64,000 bases of DNA from Stenotrophomonas maltophilia (GTDB lineage Bacteria > Pseudomonadota > Gammaproteobacteria > Xanthomonadales > Xanthomonadaceae). The notes beneath the pieces are model-generated. The model was not told the origin of the DNA. It saw only the letters and a list, made by a program, of their open reading frames with translations, and searched no databases. Position 1 is the stretch's first letter. The number at the start of each line of letters is the position of its first letter. The DNA is taken from positions 186,001-250,000 of the forward strand of contig NZ_CP037858.1 in assembly GCF_006974125.1 (NCBI RefSeq), written 5' to 3'. Both the position numbers and the translations under genes were made by a program. Positions 45,189 through 54,790 of this stretch are shown here, one piece after another.

Positions 45189-46874
45189 TCACCCGGAGGC
45201 GGAAAGCGCCCCTGCCCCGCCTTGATGGCCCTCCCCGAGATCGATCAGCCGATCGGTCGCGGTCACGATGCTGCGCCGGTGGGTGATGGCCACGACGGTG
45301 ACGTCACCGGCAATGGCACGGATGTGGTCCATGATCTCGCGCTCGGTGGCTTCATCCAGGGCAGAGCTTGCTTCGTCCAGGAACAGGATTGCCGGTTCAC
45401 CATACAGCGCACGCGCGATTGCGATGCGCTGCCGCTCCCCGCCGGAAAGCTTCAGGCCACGCTCGCCCACCGTGGTCTCCAGCCCCTCGGGCAACGCCTC
45501 GATCAATGGCAGGATCGCGGCCCTGCGTGCGGCATGCCGCAGCCGGCCATCATCACGCGCACGCCCCAGCAGGATGTTGTCGGCCAGGCTTTCATTGAGC
45601 AGGATGACGTCCTGGGGAACCACCGCGACCGCGGCATGCCACGCAGCACGGTCGATATCGGACAGTTCGACGCCATCCACGAGAATCCGGCCACGCTGGG
45701 GATCGATCGACTTCAGGGCCAGCTTGAACAGCGTCGACTTCCCCGACCCGGTGGGCCCCATCAGGAAGGTGATGCCGCCCCGCCCGGCCTGGAAGCAGAC
45801 ATCGTCCACCCCGCGCCCGTTGCCGTAGCGATGGCTGACCCGCTGGAACTCGAGCCGGCCATTGCCTCCGGCGAAGCGCTGGGCATGGGCCACCTGCCGT
45901 TCTTCGGGCGCCGCCCACAGGGTTGAAAGCGGGCCCAGCATGCTCCAGGAGCGCGCGACGTCGTCGATGGAACGGGCAATCATCTCGAACGGCATGTTCA
46001 GCTGGAGCAGCAGCAGATTGAACAGGACGATGTCGCCGACGCTGAGCGCCCCACTCTGGTAGCGCGGCAGCAGCAGATGGAAGGTCACGATGAACTCCAC
46101 TGCGAGGCAGATGCCCAGCAGGGCGATGAAGCCTATCCGCTGCAGCACGTAGGCGCGCCAGCTGTCACGCACGTCCTGGGCCTTCCGCTCGAAGCGCTGC
46201 ACCATCCAGGCGCTGCCGCCGAACTGGCGCAGCGTTTCCATGGCGTTCATGGCGTTGCCAACGAAACGGGCATTCTGCTGCCCGGCTTCGACGGCGGCTT
46301 CGCGATGGATGCGGGCACGGCGGGTGGCAATGGCCGAGAGCGTGACCGCCACCGTGCCGTAAGCCAGCACGATCACCACCACCTGCAGGTTGATCAATGC
46401 ACCCAGCGTCACCAGGGTCAGCAGGATCTGCAACGCACTGGGAATGAAGGCAACCAGCCCAAGCTGCACGATGATCTTCAGTGCGCCACGGCCTTTTTCC
46501 CCGGCCGATTGCAGCTCGGCGGGGTTGTGGTCCAGGAAGAAGCTGTTGGTCTTCTTCAACAGGCGGGCGAAGTAGCGGGTGCTGGTGATGAAGCCCAGAT
46601 TCTCGCCACTGAGGAACGACAGGTACTGCACCGTGTTCTGCAAGGCACTGCCCACGCCCAGCACGACGGCGTAGAGCAGGAATCCCCACGCCAGCGCGTT
46701 GACTCCATCGATGGGCAGGCGGTCGATCAGGCGCGAGAACAGGTACGGCGCTGCAACACCTGCAAGACTGGATAGCAGGACACTGCCGGCGATCAGCAGC
46801 AGGAGCCTACGGTCAGCCTTCCAGTACGCCGCCAGGATCTCGGCAACAGGCGGCGGAACTGCGATCTTCGTCAT
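45189..46874 (-). CDS. lasso-peptide ABC exporter (McjD-type)
   Basis: From the ATG at 46874 the product has 561 residues: an N-terminal six-helix ABC transporter domain and a C-terminal nucleotide-binding domain (Walker A GPTGSGKS, signature LKLSGGERQRIAIARAL, Walker B ILFLDEASSALD, H-loop ITHRRS). This single-chain exporter layout is that of McjD, which exports a lasso peptide and gives self-immunity. It is divergent from the TonB receptor of the cluster, and the shared palindrome at 46921-46937 lies between them. The longer frame to 46973 would cover that site and is rejected. Confidence 0.78.
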   Translation of the reverse strand: MTKIAVPPPVAEILAAYWKADRRLLLLIAGSVLLSSLAGVAAPYLFSRLIDRLPIDGVNALAWGFLLYAVVLGVGSALQNTVQYLSFLSGENLGFITSTRYFARLLKKTNSFFLDHNPAELQSAGEKGRGALKIIVQLGLVAFIPSALQILLTLVTLGALINLQVVVIVLAYGTVAVTLSAIATRRARIHREAAVEAGQQNARFVGNAMNAMETLRQFGGSAWMVQRFERKAQDVRDSWRAYVLQRIGFIALLGICLAVEFIVTFHLLLPRYQSGALSVGDIVLFNLLLLQLNMPFEMIARSIDDVARSWSMLGPLSTLWAAPEERQVAHAQRFAGGNGRLEFQRVSHRYGNGRGVDDVCFQAGRGGITFLMGPTGSGKSTLFKLALKSIDPQRGRILVDGVELSDIDRAAWHAAVAVVPQDVILLNESLADNILLGRARDDGRLRHAARRAAILPLIEALPEGLETTVGERGLKLSGGERQRIAIARALYGEPAILFLDEASSALDEATEREIMDHIRAIAGDVTVVAITHRRSIVTATDRLIDLGEGHQGGAGALSASG

Positions 46875-46920
46875 TGATGTCGTCCCAGCAGCCCGACGGC
46901 GCCTGTCCATTGCCCCTTGA

Positions 46921-46937
46921 ATGATATGATATAACAT
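46921..46937. promoter_or_regulatory. lasso-cluster operator, copy 1
   Basis: ATGATA-TGATA-TAACAT has the same 6-5-6 layout as the perfect palindrome at 55839-55855, with one mismatch. It is almost in the centre of the 105-base divergent region between the exporter (start 46874) and the TonB receptor (start 46980). A TATAAC box within it could alternatively be a -10 element. Confidence 0.6.
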
Positions 46938-46979
46938 CGCTATCTGGGGCGACGCAGCCGCGTTGCAGGCCACTTTCGG

Positions 46980-49391
46980 ATGGGATCGATGGACCGGGGA
47001 ATGACGAACGTATCCACTGCCACGCCGCGCGCATGCATGGCCCTCGGCATCGCTGCTGCATTGCTGGCCAGCCTGCCGGCGGCGGCACAGAGCACGGTCG
47101 CTGGCCGTGGCTCAAGCGCGGCAGGCCCGCCGCCCGAGGCCCCGACTGCCACCCTGGACAAGGTCCTGGTGGTGGGCAGCAACATCCGCAACGCCGTAGG
47201 TGGCGGCGCCTCCCCGGTCATCGTGATCGACAGGGAGGCCATCGACCGCACAGGCGCAGCCACCGTGCAGCAACTGTTCGAGAAACTGCCGCAGAACTTC
47301 GGCGGTGGCGCGAACGGTGCGAACGTTGCCAACCTGGGTGTTGACCGCGATACCGGCAACAACTTCGGCCAGGGCACTGCCCTGAACCTGCGCGGGCTGG
47401 GTACTGGCACCACCTTGACCCTGATCAACGGCCACCGCGTGACCTCATCGAACCGCTATCAGTATGTGGATGTCTCGCTGATCCCGCTGAGTGCCGTCGA
47501 GCGCGTGGAAATCCTTACCGATGGCGCCTCGGCCATCTACGGTACCGATGCGGTCGGGGGCGTGGTCAACATCATCCTGCGGCGCGACTTCACCGGTTAC
47601 GAGACCGCTGTGCGCTACGGCACGGTGACCGCCGGCAGCATGGAGGAATACCAGGCATCGCAGTCGGCGGGCTGGTCGTGGGAAGGCGGCCACGTGCTGG
47701 CCAGCTACGAGTTCCTGAAGCAGGGCAACCTGCCTGCGGTGGAGAAGGACTTCTCGAGAAACGTGCGGGTCAGGCCCTACGACCTCTATCCAGGATCGAA
47801 GCGGCACAGCCTGTACGTGGACGGCGTGCAGCAGCTCAGTGATGTGCTGACCCTGAACGTCACCGGCTCGTTTGCCAAGCGCGAGATGGATACCACCATC
47901 TCCGGCACGGCCGACGAAACGCGGCTGTTCCCGCACACGCGGCAGTTCGACCTGTTCGCCGGCCTCACGCTGGATCTTCCCAATGAGTGGCAGGCACGCC
48001 TGGATTCCGGGTTCGGCAGGAGCGATGTGTCCTACCAGCGCACCACCATCACCGGCAGCTCCGCCAGTACCGCGCCGCCCACCAACACCAATTCCGAGTC
48101 GCGCTACCTGGACGTGGTTGCCGACGGCGAACTGTTCAACCTGCCCGCCGGCGGCGTACGTGCTGCATTCGGAGCGGGGTACCGTCGTGATGGCTACGAA
48201 CTGGTCGATCACCGCGGCCTGGAGAAGCCGCTCGACCTGCAGCGCACCGTCAGGTCCGCCTTTGCCGAGCTCAACGTTCCGCTGCTGAAGGACCTGCCGG
48301 GTGTGCGCAGCCTGTCCCTGACCGCGGCGGCGCGCTATGACGACTACAGCGATTTCGGTTCCACGCTGAATCCAAAATTCGGCGTGCTGTGGGAGGCCAC
48401 CGAGGGGTTGTCGTTCCGCGCCAGCCATGGCCGCTCCTACCGGGCGCCGGTGTACCAGGACATGCAGTTGAACAACACCGTGGTGGTGGCGAACGTACCC
48501 AACCCGGCCGCACCCGGCGGCAACACGATCCTCATGATGCTGTCCAATGGCAACCCGGATCTGGGCCCCGAACGTGCCAAGACCTGGACCGGCGGTTTCT
48601 CGTTCGCGCCACCGTCGGTGCCTGGCCTCAAGATCGACGCGAACTACTACCACATCGACTACGCCGACCGCATCGGCAGTGGCTTCGGCGGCAGCTTCCC
48701 CTCGCTGTTCCTCCAGTCCACGGCCCCCTACGCGGACATCCTGACCACCAACCCCACGCAGCAGCAGATCCAGCAGGCACGCCAGCTGGGTGTGTCGGGG
48801 CTGGGCCTGTTCGTCTCGCGCGTGGGCCCGTATGCGCTGCCCGCCGGAACGGACGAAACCAACAGCCAGGTGATCCTCGACAACCGCTTCCGAAACAACG
48901 CCTTTACCCGGCAGCGAGGCATCGATTTCAGTTCTTCCTACGGCTTCGACGCCGGCCAGGCCCGCATCGCCATCGACCTGGCCGGGCAGTACATCATCGA
49001 TTCGAAGCGGCGCGTGACCAGCACCTCTCCGGAAGTGGATGCGGTGAACGCGGTGTACTACCCGGTGGACCTGAAGCTGCGCGGAGGCATCGCACTGAGC
49101 CGGCAGCAGGCCGCGGGCGGGCTGTTCGTGAACTACGTGGGCAGCTATCGCGATCCGGCCAACCTTGCCCGCCCGCACGTCAGCTCGTGGACGACCGTCG
49201 ACCTCAACCTCGCCTATCACTTCGGACCGTCGCCGGACCCGCAGCGCGGCACCTCGCTCGCGTTCAACGTGCAGAACCTGTTCGACCGGGATCCGCCGTT
49301 CATCATCAACAGCATCAATACCGGCTACGACCCCACCAACGCGACAGCGCTGGGGCGCTTCCTGTCCATGACGCTGACCCATCGCTGGTAG
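46980..49391 (+). CDS. TonB-dependent receptor of the lasso cluster
   Basis: The product has 803 residues. It has a signal peptide (ALGIAAALLASLPAAAQ), a plug (KVLVVGSNIRN onward, ERVEILTDGASAIYGTDAVGGVVNIILRRDF) and a barrel ending in tryptophan (LSMTLTHRW). There is no STN domain. In proteobacterial lasso clusters such receptors are thought to take up the peptide or the complex it carries. It heads an operon with three ABC-2 transporter genes, seven bases before the first. Confidence 0.9.
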   Translation: MGSMDRGMTNVSTATPRACMALGIAAALLASLPAAAQSTVAGRGSSAAGPPPEAPTATLDKVLVVGSNIRNAVGGGASPVIVIDREAIDRTGAATVQQLFEKLPQNFGGGANGANVANLGVDRDTGNNFGQGTALNLRGLGTGTTLTLINGHRVTSSNRYQYVDVSLIPLSAVERVEILTDGASAIYGTDAVGGVVNIILRRDFTGYETAVRYGTVTAGSMEEYQASQSAGWSWEGGHVLASYEFLKQGNLPAVEKDFSRNVRVRPYDLYPGSKRHSLYVDGVQQLSDVLTLNVTGSFAKREMDTTISGTADETRLFPHTRQFDLFAGLTLDLPNEWQARLDSGFGRSDVSYQRTTITGSSASTAPPTNTNSESRYLDVVADGELFNLPAGGVRAAFGAGYRRDGYELVDHRGLEKPLDLQRTVRSAFAELNVPLLKDLPGVRSLSLTAAARYDDYSDFGSTLNPKFGVLWEATEGLSFRASHGRSYRAPVYQDMQLNNTVVVANVPNPAAPGGNTILMMLSNGNPDLGPERAKTWTGGFSFAPPSVPGLKIDANYYHIDYADRIGSGFGGSFPSLFLQSTAPYADILTTNPTQQQIQQARQLGVSGLGLFVSRVGPYALPAGTDETNSQVILDNRFRNNAFTRQRGIDFSSSYGFDAGQARIAIDLAGQYIIDSKRRVTSTSPEVDAVNAVYYPVDLKLRGGIALSRQQAAGGLFVNYVGSYRDPANLARPHVSSWTTVDLNLAYHFGPSPDPQRGTSLAFNVQNLFDRDPPFIINSINTGYDPTNATALGRFLSMTLTHRW

Positions 49392-49397
49392 GCCCGC

Positions 49398-50861
49398 ATG
49401 CACGCCCACTCCCCTGCCCGGTCGAGGCCGACGATGGCCATCCAGCAGGCCTTCGCAGTTGCGTCCACCCAGCTCACGCTGATGTGGCGAGAGCGACGTG
49501 TGCTGTGGCTCGCCGTTGCCCTGTTGCTGATTGCAGGTGCGTCGGTGCTCAGCGGTGCCGCACGCATGACCCTGCAGGCGCAGGAGCGCCAGGCAGTGAG
49601 CGAGGAAGAGACGCGGCTGTGGGACAGCCAGGGCACGATCGATCCCCACAGTGCCGCCCATGTGGGGCGTGCCATTCCTGCACCCGTGCGGCCGCTGGCG
49701 GCGCTGGACCCGGGGCTGACGGATTTCCTGGGGACCTCGGTGTTCATCGAGGGCCATGCACAGAACCCGGCCCGGCACCGCGCCGTGGACGCCGGCACCG
49801 CACTCAGTCGCTTCCAGGGCTTCTCCGCAGCATGGGCGCTGCAGGTCGTGGCGCCGCTGCTGATCATCCTGGCCGGCTTCGCCAGCCTGTCCGGCGATGT
49901 AGCCCGTGAGACGCTGCGCCAGGAACTCGGCACCGGCGCCTCGGCCGGCGTGCTGATCAGCGGGCGATTGATTGCCCTGGCGGCCGCCTCGCTGCTGCTG
50001 GTGATGGCCATGCTGCTGATCAGCCTTCCAGGGCTGTCCATCCAGTACGGGGGGGCCGCGGATATCGCCGCCCTGCTCGCACTTGCCGCAGCCTATGCGC
50101 TCTACCTGCTGGTGTTCTGCGCGTTTACCGTGGGCGTGTCGGCACTTGCCGGCTCCGCTCGAACGTCGCTGGTGGTGCTGCTGGGCTTCTGGGTGGTATC
50201 CACGCTGCTGGTGCCAAGGGTGGCGCCCGCCGTGGCCGAATCCCTGCATCCGACCCCTTCCGCACCCTCCTTCAGGGCTGGCGTCACCGAAGAAGCGGAG
50301 AACGGTGCGGATGGCCATGACCCGGCGGACAAGCGGCTGGATGCCTTGCGCACGGCGTTGATGGCGCGCTACCGCGTCGACAACGTGGACGACCTGCCGG
50401 TGAACTTCCGCGGCGTGGCCCTGGAGTTTGCCGAGGCGAACTCGACGCGCGTCTACAACCGCCACTTCGACAACCTGCATGCCACCTACCAGCAGCAGGA
50501 TGCCACGCAGCGGCTGTTCGCCATTGTCTCTCCAACGCTGGCGCTGCAGTCCTGGTCGCGTGCGTTCGCGGGCACGGATTTCCGGGCACACCTGGCATTC
50601 CTGCGTGGCGTGGAGGATTACCGCTACCGGTTGATCCAGGCACTCAACCAGGAAGTGAAACTGCACAAGGCGCCAGGGGGCGGGAAGCATGTGGCCGATA
50701 TCGCCGGCATCACCCGTCCGGTGCAGTACCGGGCGCCGCAGCAGACCCTGGCCGGCATCGCCGCAATCCAGGGCGTGAACCTCGCCATTCTGCTGGCCTG
50801 GCTGATGCTCGGCCTCATGGTGGTCGTCATTTCGTCCCGGCAACTGGGCAGATCGCCATGA
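49398..50861 (+). CDS. ABC-2 type permease (DUF3526 type), first
   Basis: The product has 487 residues. A first helix (VLWLAVALLLIAGASVL) is followed by a large periplasmic loop, then a block of helices (LQVVAPLLIILAGFASLSGDVARETL, AASLLLVMAMLLISL, LLALAAAYALYLLVFCAFTVG, TSLVVLLGFWVVSTLLVPRVAP), a second large loop and a last helix. This is the DUF3526 layout. Its stop overlaps the next permease gene by four bases. It probably pairs with the second permease and the ATPase at 52229; cargo is unknown. Confidence 0.82.
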   Translation: MHAHSPARSRPTMAIQQAFAVASTQLTLMWRERRVLWLAVALLLIAGASVLSGAARMTLQAQERQAVSEEETRLWDSQGTIDPHSAAHVGRAIPAPVRPLAALDPGLTDFLGTSVFIEGHAQNPARHRAVDAGTALSRFQGFSAAWALQVVAPLLIILAGFASLSGDVARETLRQELGTGASAGVLISGRLIALAAASLLLVMAMLLISLPGLSIQYGGAADIAALLALAAAYALYLLVFCAFTVGVSALAGSARTSLVVLLGFWVVSTLLVPRVAPAVAESLHPTPSAPSFRAGVTEEAENGADGHDPADKRLDALRTALMARYRVDNVDDLPVNFRGVALEFAEANSTRVYNRHFDNLHATYQQQDATQRLFAIVSPTLALQSWSRAFAGTDFRAHLAFLRGVEDYRYRLIQALNQEVKLHKAPGGGKHVADIAGITRPVQYRAPQQTLAGIAAIQGVNLAILLAWLMLGLMVVVISSRQLGRSP

Positions 50862-52216
50862 GCGTGGTGTCGATTGCCCGCTACGAGGTCCGTCGCCTGC
50901 TGCGCGACCGGGCGCTGCCGGTACTGCTTGTCCTCCTGTTGGGGCTGGTGGCCTACGCTGCCTGGAACGGCCGCGCCTGGGTGGACCAGCGCGAGGCGGC
51001 CATCGCACTGATCAAGCAGGAAGAGCAGCAGACCAGGGATCGCAGCCGCGAGTTCGTCGGCAAGGCGCCGTCGGTGCTGCCCCGCGTGCAGCCGGTGCTT
51101 GTGCCCGGTGAGATGGCATCGCTGTCGATCGGCCAGGCGGATGCCTATCCCTACACCGCCGACGTGGTCGCGCTGGGCGATCCGACCCAGCTGCTCAAGC
51201 ACGTCTGGGCCGACATCGGCAATCCGGCGGCACGGGCTGCAGGGCGATTCGATCTGGCCTTCGTCATCGTCTTCCTGCTGCCGTTGGTCATTCTCGTGGC
51301 CACCCATGACCTGTGGTCGCGTGAGCGCGAGCGCGGGATCGCGGCGCTGGTGTTGTCGCAGCCGGTTTCGGCGACGCGACTGCTCGTGGTCAAAGCCATG
51401 GCCCGCGGCCTGGTGGTGCTGCTGCCCACGCTGGCCATCATCGTCGCAATGGCCATCTGGTCAGGCGCCCGCAGCCCTGCGGGACTGATCATGCTGGCCC
51501 TGACCGTATTCGCCTACAGTGCTTTCTGGCTGGCATTGGCGATGCTGATCGCGTGCCTTTCCCGCCGCACCACCGAGGCGGCCATCGCCGCTGGCGCGCT
51601 GTGGCTGCTGATCGTGGTCATGGCCCCCTCATTGACCCTGGCCGCGGTGAACCTGATCGCGCCGCCACCGTCGCAGATGCGGTTCGCCACGGAAGTGAAG
51701 GCGATGCAGTCAGATATCGCCAATCGCCAGCAGCGCGAGCACCTCGTACGCTCGGCACCCCAGCATTGGTCATCGCCCGTCATCCCCGATGCCGTGCGCC
51801 AGGCCTATGCCGACCGGGTTGCCGCTGATCGTGAACTGGCCACGCTGATGGCCTCGCACGCCCGGGCGGAGGCAGCGCACCGTCGCGTACTGGACAGGGT
51901 GCGACTGCTGCTTCCCGCCGTGGCCACCCAGGATGCGCTTGACCGCATCGCAGGCTCGGATGCCGGCCGCGCGCTCGACTTCCAGCGTCAGGTCCACACC
52001 TTCTGGCAGGCCCGGCGGCTGTTGCACAAGGGCTATCTGGATCGCGACCGGTCGCAGACCCTCGACGAGTACGAGTCGCTCCCGCGCTTCCAGTTCCGCG
52101 ACACCCAAGGCGCTGCCCAGCGGGGTGTCCTGGCCGACCTTGCCGCATTGATCATCGCCAGCCTGATTGTCCTGCTTGCCGCCACCATGCTGCGCGGCCG
52201 GCTGGCCACGCCCTGA
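50858..52216 (+). CDS. ABC-2 type permease (DUF3526 type), second
   Basis: The product has 452 residues with the same topology as the preceding gene: a first helix (ALPVLLVLLLGLVAYAAW), a large loop, a helix block (FDLAFVIVFLLPLVILVATHDLWSRERERG, GLVVLLPTLAIIVAMAIWS, FAYSAFWLALAMLIACLSRRTTEAA), a second loop and a final helix (LAALIIASLIVLLAATML). The two form a heterodimeric pair. The ATPase gene follows after 12 bases. Confidence 0.82.
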   Translation: MSVVSIARYEVRRLLRDRALPVLLVLLLGLVAYAAWNGRAWVDQREAAIALIKQEEQQTRDRSREFVGKAPSVLPRVQPVLVPGEMASLSIGQADAYPYTADVVALGDPTQLLKHVWADIGNPAARAAGRFDLAFVIVFLLPLVILVATHDLWSRERERGIAALVLSQPVSATRLLVVKAMARGLVVLLPTLAIIVAMAIWSGARSPAGLIMLALTVFAYSAFWLALAMLIACLSRRTTEAAIAAGALWLLIVVMAPSLTLAAVNLIAPPPSQMRFATEVKAMQSDIANRQQREHLVRSAPQHWSSPVIPDAVRQAYADRVAADRELATLMASHARAEAAHRRVLDRVRLLLPAVATQDALDRIAGSDAGRALDFQRQVHTFWQARRLLHKGYLDRDRSQTLDEYESLPRFQFRDTQGAAQRGVLADLAALIIASLIVLLAATMLRGRLATP

Positions 52217-52228
52217 GGAAACATCCAC

Positions 52229-52939
52229 ATGCTGTCTGCAAAAAGCCTGGTCATGGAACACGGCGCGCATCGGGCGCTGGACGACGTCAGCTTCGAGGTG
52301 AAGCCGGGGGAAATCTTCTGCCTGCTGGGCGCCAACGGCGCGGGCAAGTCGACGACCATCAAACTGTTCCTCGGGTTCCTGAAACCCACCTCCGGCTCGG
52401 CCGATGTGGACGGGCTCAGCGCGCACCGGCAGCCACAGGAGGTACGCCGGCGGCTGCTGTACATCCCCGAGACCGTGGCGCTCTACGACGAATTGACCGG
52501 CTATGAGAACCTGGACTATTTCGCCCGCCTGGCCGGTGTCGAGGAACGCTCGCCTGCGCGGCTGAAGCAGGCGTTAAGATCCGCCGGGCTGGCTACCGAG
52601 GCCTTTGGCCGGCGCGTGGGCCTCTATTCCAAGGGCATGCGGCAGAAGGTCGGCATCGCACTGGCCATCGTCAAGGAAGCCAAGGCGCTGCTGCTGGATG
52701 AGCCGACCTCTGGCCTGGACCCCACGGCATCCGCCGAATTCCACGAGCTGATCGTACGGGAGCGTGATCGCGGTACGGCGATCCTGATGGCAACCCACGA
52801 TCTGTTCCGGGCCCGCGAGGTGGCGACCACGATCGGCCTGATGCGCGCCGGCCGCCTGCGCAGGACGCTGGATGCCAGCACGATCACCGCCAACGATCTC
52901 GAGAGCCTCTACCTGGAAGAGATGAGCCGGAACGCCTAG
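52229..52939 (+). CDS. ABC transporter ATP-binding protein
   Basis: The product has 236 residues. Walker A is GANGAGKST, Walker B is ALLLDEPTSGLD, the H-loop is ATHDL, and the signature region reads LYSKGMRQKVGIALA, the variant form usual for ABC-2 (NatA/GldA-like) ATPases. It ends the receptor operon; its stop codon overlaps that of the convergent cyclase gene by two bases. Confidence 0.88.
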   Translation: MLSAKSLVMEHGAHRALDDVSFEVKPGEIFCLLGANGAGKSTTIKLFLGFLKPTSGSADVDGLSAHRQPQEVRRRLLYIPETVALYDELTGYENLDYFARLAGVEERSPARLKQALRSAGLATEAFGRRVGLYSKGMRQKVGIALAIVKEAKALLLDEPTSGLDPTASAEFHELIVRERDRGTAILMATHDLFRAREVATTIGLMRAGRLRRTLDASTITANDLESLYLEEMSRNA

Positions 52940-54777
52940 ACCACGCCGACTGTCTGCGGGCCAGCCTGGCCGGACCAGCGCCTGAGCCAGGCTTCGATGT
53001 TGATCTGCGGGCCGAAGATGCCCAGCACCTGCGACGAGTGATCCGGGCTGACCCGCCGGATGCCCGCATCGGCCAGTGCGCTGTCGAGGTAGCCACGCCT
53101 GGCCAGGAACCCATCGACAAGCAGACTGCTGATGAACTGCTGGTGCCCCTGGGTGACGGCCACGGAGTGATCATCCAGATACGACTTCACCTTTCGCGAC
53201 AGCAGCGCCTCCGGCAGCAGGCCGTTCAGTGCACGCCGCGCGATGGTGCGGTCCTCCGCATCGGCCATGAGCAGGTGCAGCGGTATGCGCGCGAACAACT
53301 CGACAAGCGGCTGCGCACTGATCGGTGACACGCCATGCCAGCGTCCCACGCCCTCGAACGGATCAAGCACACTGGTCGGGAATATCATCCGGCCGATATG
53401 GGCCAGCTTGTAGGGGGATACATGATGCCCCTGCTCCAGGGCATGCCGAAGCCAGGCCGGCTGCATTCCATCCTGCTCGGCGCACTCCACCCGCACCCAT
53501 GGGCAGGGCTTGCCCCATCGGCCGTTGATGCTGGCCGGACGCCTGAGCAGGCCATGGACGAGCGCATCCCGCAGTACGCCGTACAGCGAGTCGCCGGACT
53601 GCGCGGTTTCGAAGGCCACGCGGAAGAATCCCCGGTCGATGCCACGACGCCAGGCGTAGTCGATCGCAGCAGCGTTGCCCTTGAAACGCAGGAACACTGC
53701 ATCACCACCGACACCGGTGAACTGTACGGTGTCGCCGTCGAAGTCCACGTCGCGTCGATGGAGGAGATAACCGGAGCAATGCGCTGGCCGCGCTGTCCTC
53801 GGGAAGGACATGATCTCTTCCAGCGCGCAGTGTGGCTGCCGTCGATACTCGATGAATTCGCAGTGCCTGCCCGAGGATTGCCGGGCCCCTTCGACGGCCA
53901 TTCGTGCGAATCGCCGCTCGTCGGCACCGATGCCGTCATCGTAATGATGGACACAGGTCACCTCGGGAGCTGAGGGCGCATGCAGCAGGCCCGCCAGGAT
54001 GATCGAGGAGTCCAGTCCACCGGACAGCTGCAACTGGATTTTCCGGTGCTGGCCGGCCAGCGCGCCGATGCAGCCGAGTAGTGTTGAACGGGCCAGCTGC
54101 ACGGCCTCGTCGATCTCCTCGACAGCCTGGTCGCGGGCCAGCCGCACCACGTCCCACTGGCATTGCCGGCCGGCCGGCTCGCCATCGCGGATCGAAACCG
54201 CTTCGCCGGGCTCGACGGAAGTGACCTCCTCGAAGCCGGTCTGCAAGCCATCACGAAACGGGTACAACAGGGAGTAGGACAGGAACGACCAGTCCACGCT
54301 GAAATCGCGCAGGCCCAGCCTCAGGCAGTCCTCCATGTTGGAGAAGACGATCGTCACCTGGCCCACCGTGGTCATGTAGCACGGGATCTCCGCAGTGGGA
54401 TCGCGCAGGACAAACCAGCTCGCTGTCTGCGGCTGGTAGCCGAACGCCACGTACCGGCCCCAGTACCGCTCGACGATGCTGCGGCCGAGGGTGCTGCAGG
54501 CGCTGTCGGCCGAGTCCGCATCGAGGTCTACGCGCTCAGGTACGATGCCTGCGCCAAAATGCTTGTGGAACAGCGCTCCGAGCACCGCCAGGGAACCGGA
54601 TCGATTGCATTCGAAATAGCCGGGATTGTCAGTCTGCGCGTAGATCGCAGCCCCGTTTCCGTTCATCACGCAGCTGGCACCGGGCAGCGTGGCCTCGACC
54701 CTTGCCACCGCCTGGCCCGCGTGGGCAGTCGCGGATTCGGAGAACGTGTTCCAGAGCACGGCGATGTATCGATACAT
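52936..54777 (-). CDS. lasso-peptide cyclase (asparagine synthetase-like, C protein)
   Basis: The product has 613 residues. The ATP-pyrophosphatase motif LSGGLDSS lies at residues 251-258. A relic of the glutaminase domain lies before it, but the catalytic Cys2 of AsnB is absent (MYRYI start), as in lasso cyclases, which use no glutamine. C proteins adenylate the side-chain carboxyl of Asp or Glu in the core and close the macrolactam with the N-terminal amine. It starts 13 bases after the B gene, in the order A-B-C. Confidence 0.87.
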   Translation of the reverse strand: MYRYIAVLWNTFSESATAHAGQAVARVEATLPGASCVMNGNGAAIYAQTDNPGYFECNRSGSLAVLGALFHKHFGAGIVPERVDLDADSADSACSTLGRSIVERYWGRYVAFGYQPQTASWFVLRDPTAEIPCYMTTVGQVTIVFSNMEDCLRLGLRDFSVDWSFLSYSLLYPFRDGLQTGFEEVTSVEPGEAVSIRDGEPAGRQCQWDVVRLARDQAVEEIDEAVQLARSTLLGCIGALAGQHRKIQLQLSGGLDSSIILAGLLHAPSAPEVTCVHHYDDGIGADERRFARMAVEGARQSSGRHCEFIEYRRQPHCALEEIMSFPRTARPAHCSGYLLHRRDVDFDGDTVQFTGVGGDAVFLRFKGNAAAIDYAWRRGIDRGFFRVAFETAQSGDSLYGVLRDALVHGLLRRPASINGRWGKPCPWVRVECAEQDGMQPAWLRHALEQGHHVSPYKLAHIGRMIFPTSVLDPFEGVGRWHGVSPISAQPLVELFARIPLHLLMADAEDRTIARRALNGLLPEALLSRKVKSYLDDHSVAVTQGHQQFISSLLVDGFLARRGYLDSALADAGIRRVSPDHSSQVLGIFGPQINIEAWLRRWSGQAGPQTVGVV

Positions 54778-54790
54778 GCGACAGGTTTCG

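Noticed and set aside
47445..51008. A 1187-codon open frame on the minus strand
   Set aside because: It is the antisense shadow of the TonB receptor and the first ABC-2 permease. The translation is rich in His, Gln, Arg and Gly without family motifs; the plus-strand genes have clear ones.
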